A stretch of 15,112 nucleotides of DNA from Alphaproteobacteria bacterium (lineage in GTDB: Bacteria > Pseudomonadota > Alphaproteobacteria > Rhodobacterales > Rhodobacteraceae), in the NCBI GenBank assembly GCA_003696705.1, contig RFGD01000153.1, positions 1 through 15,112 on the forward strand. Reading direction: 5' to 3'. A model generated the notes under the pieces. The model was given only the letters and a program-made list of their open reading frames with translations. It was not told the DNA's origin and did no database searches. Every line of letters begins with the position of its first letter. Position 1 is the first letter of the stretch. The position numbers were made by a program, and so were the translations under genes. Of the stretch, positions 14,497 through 15,112 are shown in pieces.

Positions 14497-14955
14497 TCAG
14501 CCCTCTTGCAACATGCGCGCCGCGGTGTGCACGGCGGCGCGAATTCGCGGGTAGGTGCCGCAGCGACAAAGATTGCCGCTCATCGCCTCGTCGATCTCGT
14601 CATCGGTCGGCGAGGGATTGGCCGCAAGGAGCGCCGCTGCCTGCATGATCTGCCCCGACTGGCAATAGCCGCACTGCGCCACCTGATGCTCGACCCAGGC
14701 CGCCTGGACGGCATGCAGGGCCCCCGGCTGTCCAAGGCCCCAGATGGTGGTGACCTCTCCGGCAACCTCTCCGACGGGCACCTGGCACGAGCGCACGGCC
14801 TGCCCGTCGACATGGACCGTGCAGGCGCCACAGGCAGAAACGCCGCATCCATACTTGACGCCCGTGAAGCCCAGTTCGTCCCGTAGGACCCAGAGAAGCG
14901 GCATTTCGGGTTCGACGTCGATGTCGAATTCCCTGCCGTCGACGACAAGTTTCAT
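14497..14955 (-). CDS. [2Fe-2S] small subunit of the molybdenum hydroxylase (IorA-like)
   Basis: This subunit carries electrons from the molybdenum site of its partner to an outside acceptor. The 152 residues contain two iron-sulfur clusters. The plant-ferredoxin-type cluster is bound by C37, C42, C45 and C57 (YGCGVSACGACTVHVDG to SC), and the second by C95, C98, C130 and C132 (CGYCQSGQIM and GNLCRCGTYPRI). All eight cysteines are present. There is no signal peptide, so it is presumably carried through the Tat pathway bound to the large subunit. The ATG at 14955 has a perfect AGGAGG five bases upstream. The stop is three bases before the large-subunit start. A 14-bp palindrome lies 17 bases upstream of the start codon. 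Confidence 0.95.
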   Translation of the reverse strand: MKLVVDGREFDIDVEPEMPLLWVLRDELGFTGVKYGCGVSACGACTVHVDGQAVRSCQVPVGEVAGEVTTIWGLGQPGALHAVQAAWVEHQVAQCGYCQSGQIMQAAALLAANPSPTDDEIDEAMSGNLCRCGTYPRIRAAVHTAARMLQEG

Positions 14956-14971
14956 GTCCGCCTCCTGTCAC

Positions 14972-14985
14972 GCGCTCGCGAGCGC
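14972..14985. repeat. 14-bp perfect palindrome upstream of the hydroxylase operon
   Basis: GCGCTCGCGAGCGC is its own reverse complement. It sits 17-30 bases upstream of the small-subunit ATG, next to its Shine-Dalgarno, a place where an operator or a leader hairpin could control the operon. High GC content makes such palindromes more common by chance. I could not read a convincing promoter in the 107 bases before the operon. Confidence 0.5.
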
Positions 14986-15062
14986 AATTCTGCCCGCGGC
15001 CGGATCGGAATGAAATGAAAACGTTGCGGAAAGGCCGAAACCGGCGGCAAGGCGCGCCCGGC

Positions 15063-15112
15063 TCAGTCTTCGCGGCCGAAGGTTCGGGTGTCGCGAAACA
15101 GTGCCTCGAGCC
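15063..15112 (-). CDS. Possible C-terminus of an unidentified gene (cut by window edge)
   Basis: Reading in from the right edge on the minus strand, one frame gives LEALFRDTRTFGRED followed by TGA at 15063-15065. The sequence looks protein-like and fits a minus-strand neighbour lying 107 bases upstream of the hydroxylase operon, but 16 codons are too few for identification. A plus-strand frame from an ATG at 15015 also stays open to the edge, so the call is tentative. Confidence 0.35.
   Translation of the reverse strand, partial: LEALFRDTRTFGRED

Overview
The window is a GC-rich chromosomal segment whose gene set and order point to an alphaproteobacterium, most likely of the Rhodobacterales (Rhodobacteraceae). 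The evidence is the minus-strand run rpsT - dnaA - dnaN - recF - gyrB, with mutM and an enoyl-CoA hydratase upstream of rpsT and a divergent ubiE-ubiB pair. From family knowledge, this arrangement is characteristic of that order. No ribosomal RNA, tRNA, transposase, CRISPR or phage gene is visible.

Region 1 (1-5870, minus strand) is the replication and DNA-topology block. It holds the start of gyrB (cut by the window edge), a LysE/RhtB-type exporter between recF and gyrB, recF, dnaN, dnaA and rpsT. Sigma-70-like promoters can be read before gyrB and rpsT. The 585 bases between rpsT and dnaA carry no credible gene. They contain a terminator-like hairpin, a cluster of GANTC sites (the CcrM methylation motif), a perfect 20-bp palindrome and a second, diverged copy of it.

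Region 2 (5893-9970) has a crotonase-family enoyl-CoA hydratase and mutM on the minus strand. mutM is divergent from ubiE-ubiB (ubiquinone C-methylation and the UbiB kinase-like protein) on the plus strand. ubiE and ubiB are separated by one base and are almost certainly translated from one message.

Region 3 (9987-12158, minus strand) is less conserved. It has an orphan ParA/ParF-like ATPase without a ParB partner, a thioredoxin 2 (trxC) with its N-terminal zinc-binding cysteines, and a phosphotransferase of the APH/choline-kinase fold. The ribosome-binding site of the phosphotransferase lies inside a 16-bp tandem duplication.

Region 4 (12244-15112, minus strand) is a two-gene operon for a periplasmic (Tat-exported) molybdenum hydroxylase of the isoquinoline 1-oxidoreductase type: a [2Fe-2S] small subunit and a molybdopterin-binding large subunit. 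The C-terminus of an unidentified minus-strand gene may run off the right edge.

Most of the window is ordinary housekeeping sequence, and I see no strong case for a wholly new system. The most promising non-coding signals are the palindrome pair and the GANTC cluster upstream of dnaA, the tandem duplication over a ribosome-binding site, and a 14-bp palindrome just upstream of the hydroxylase operon.
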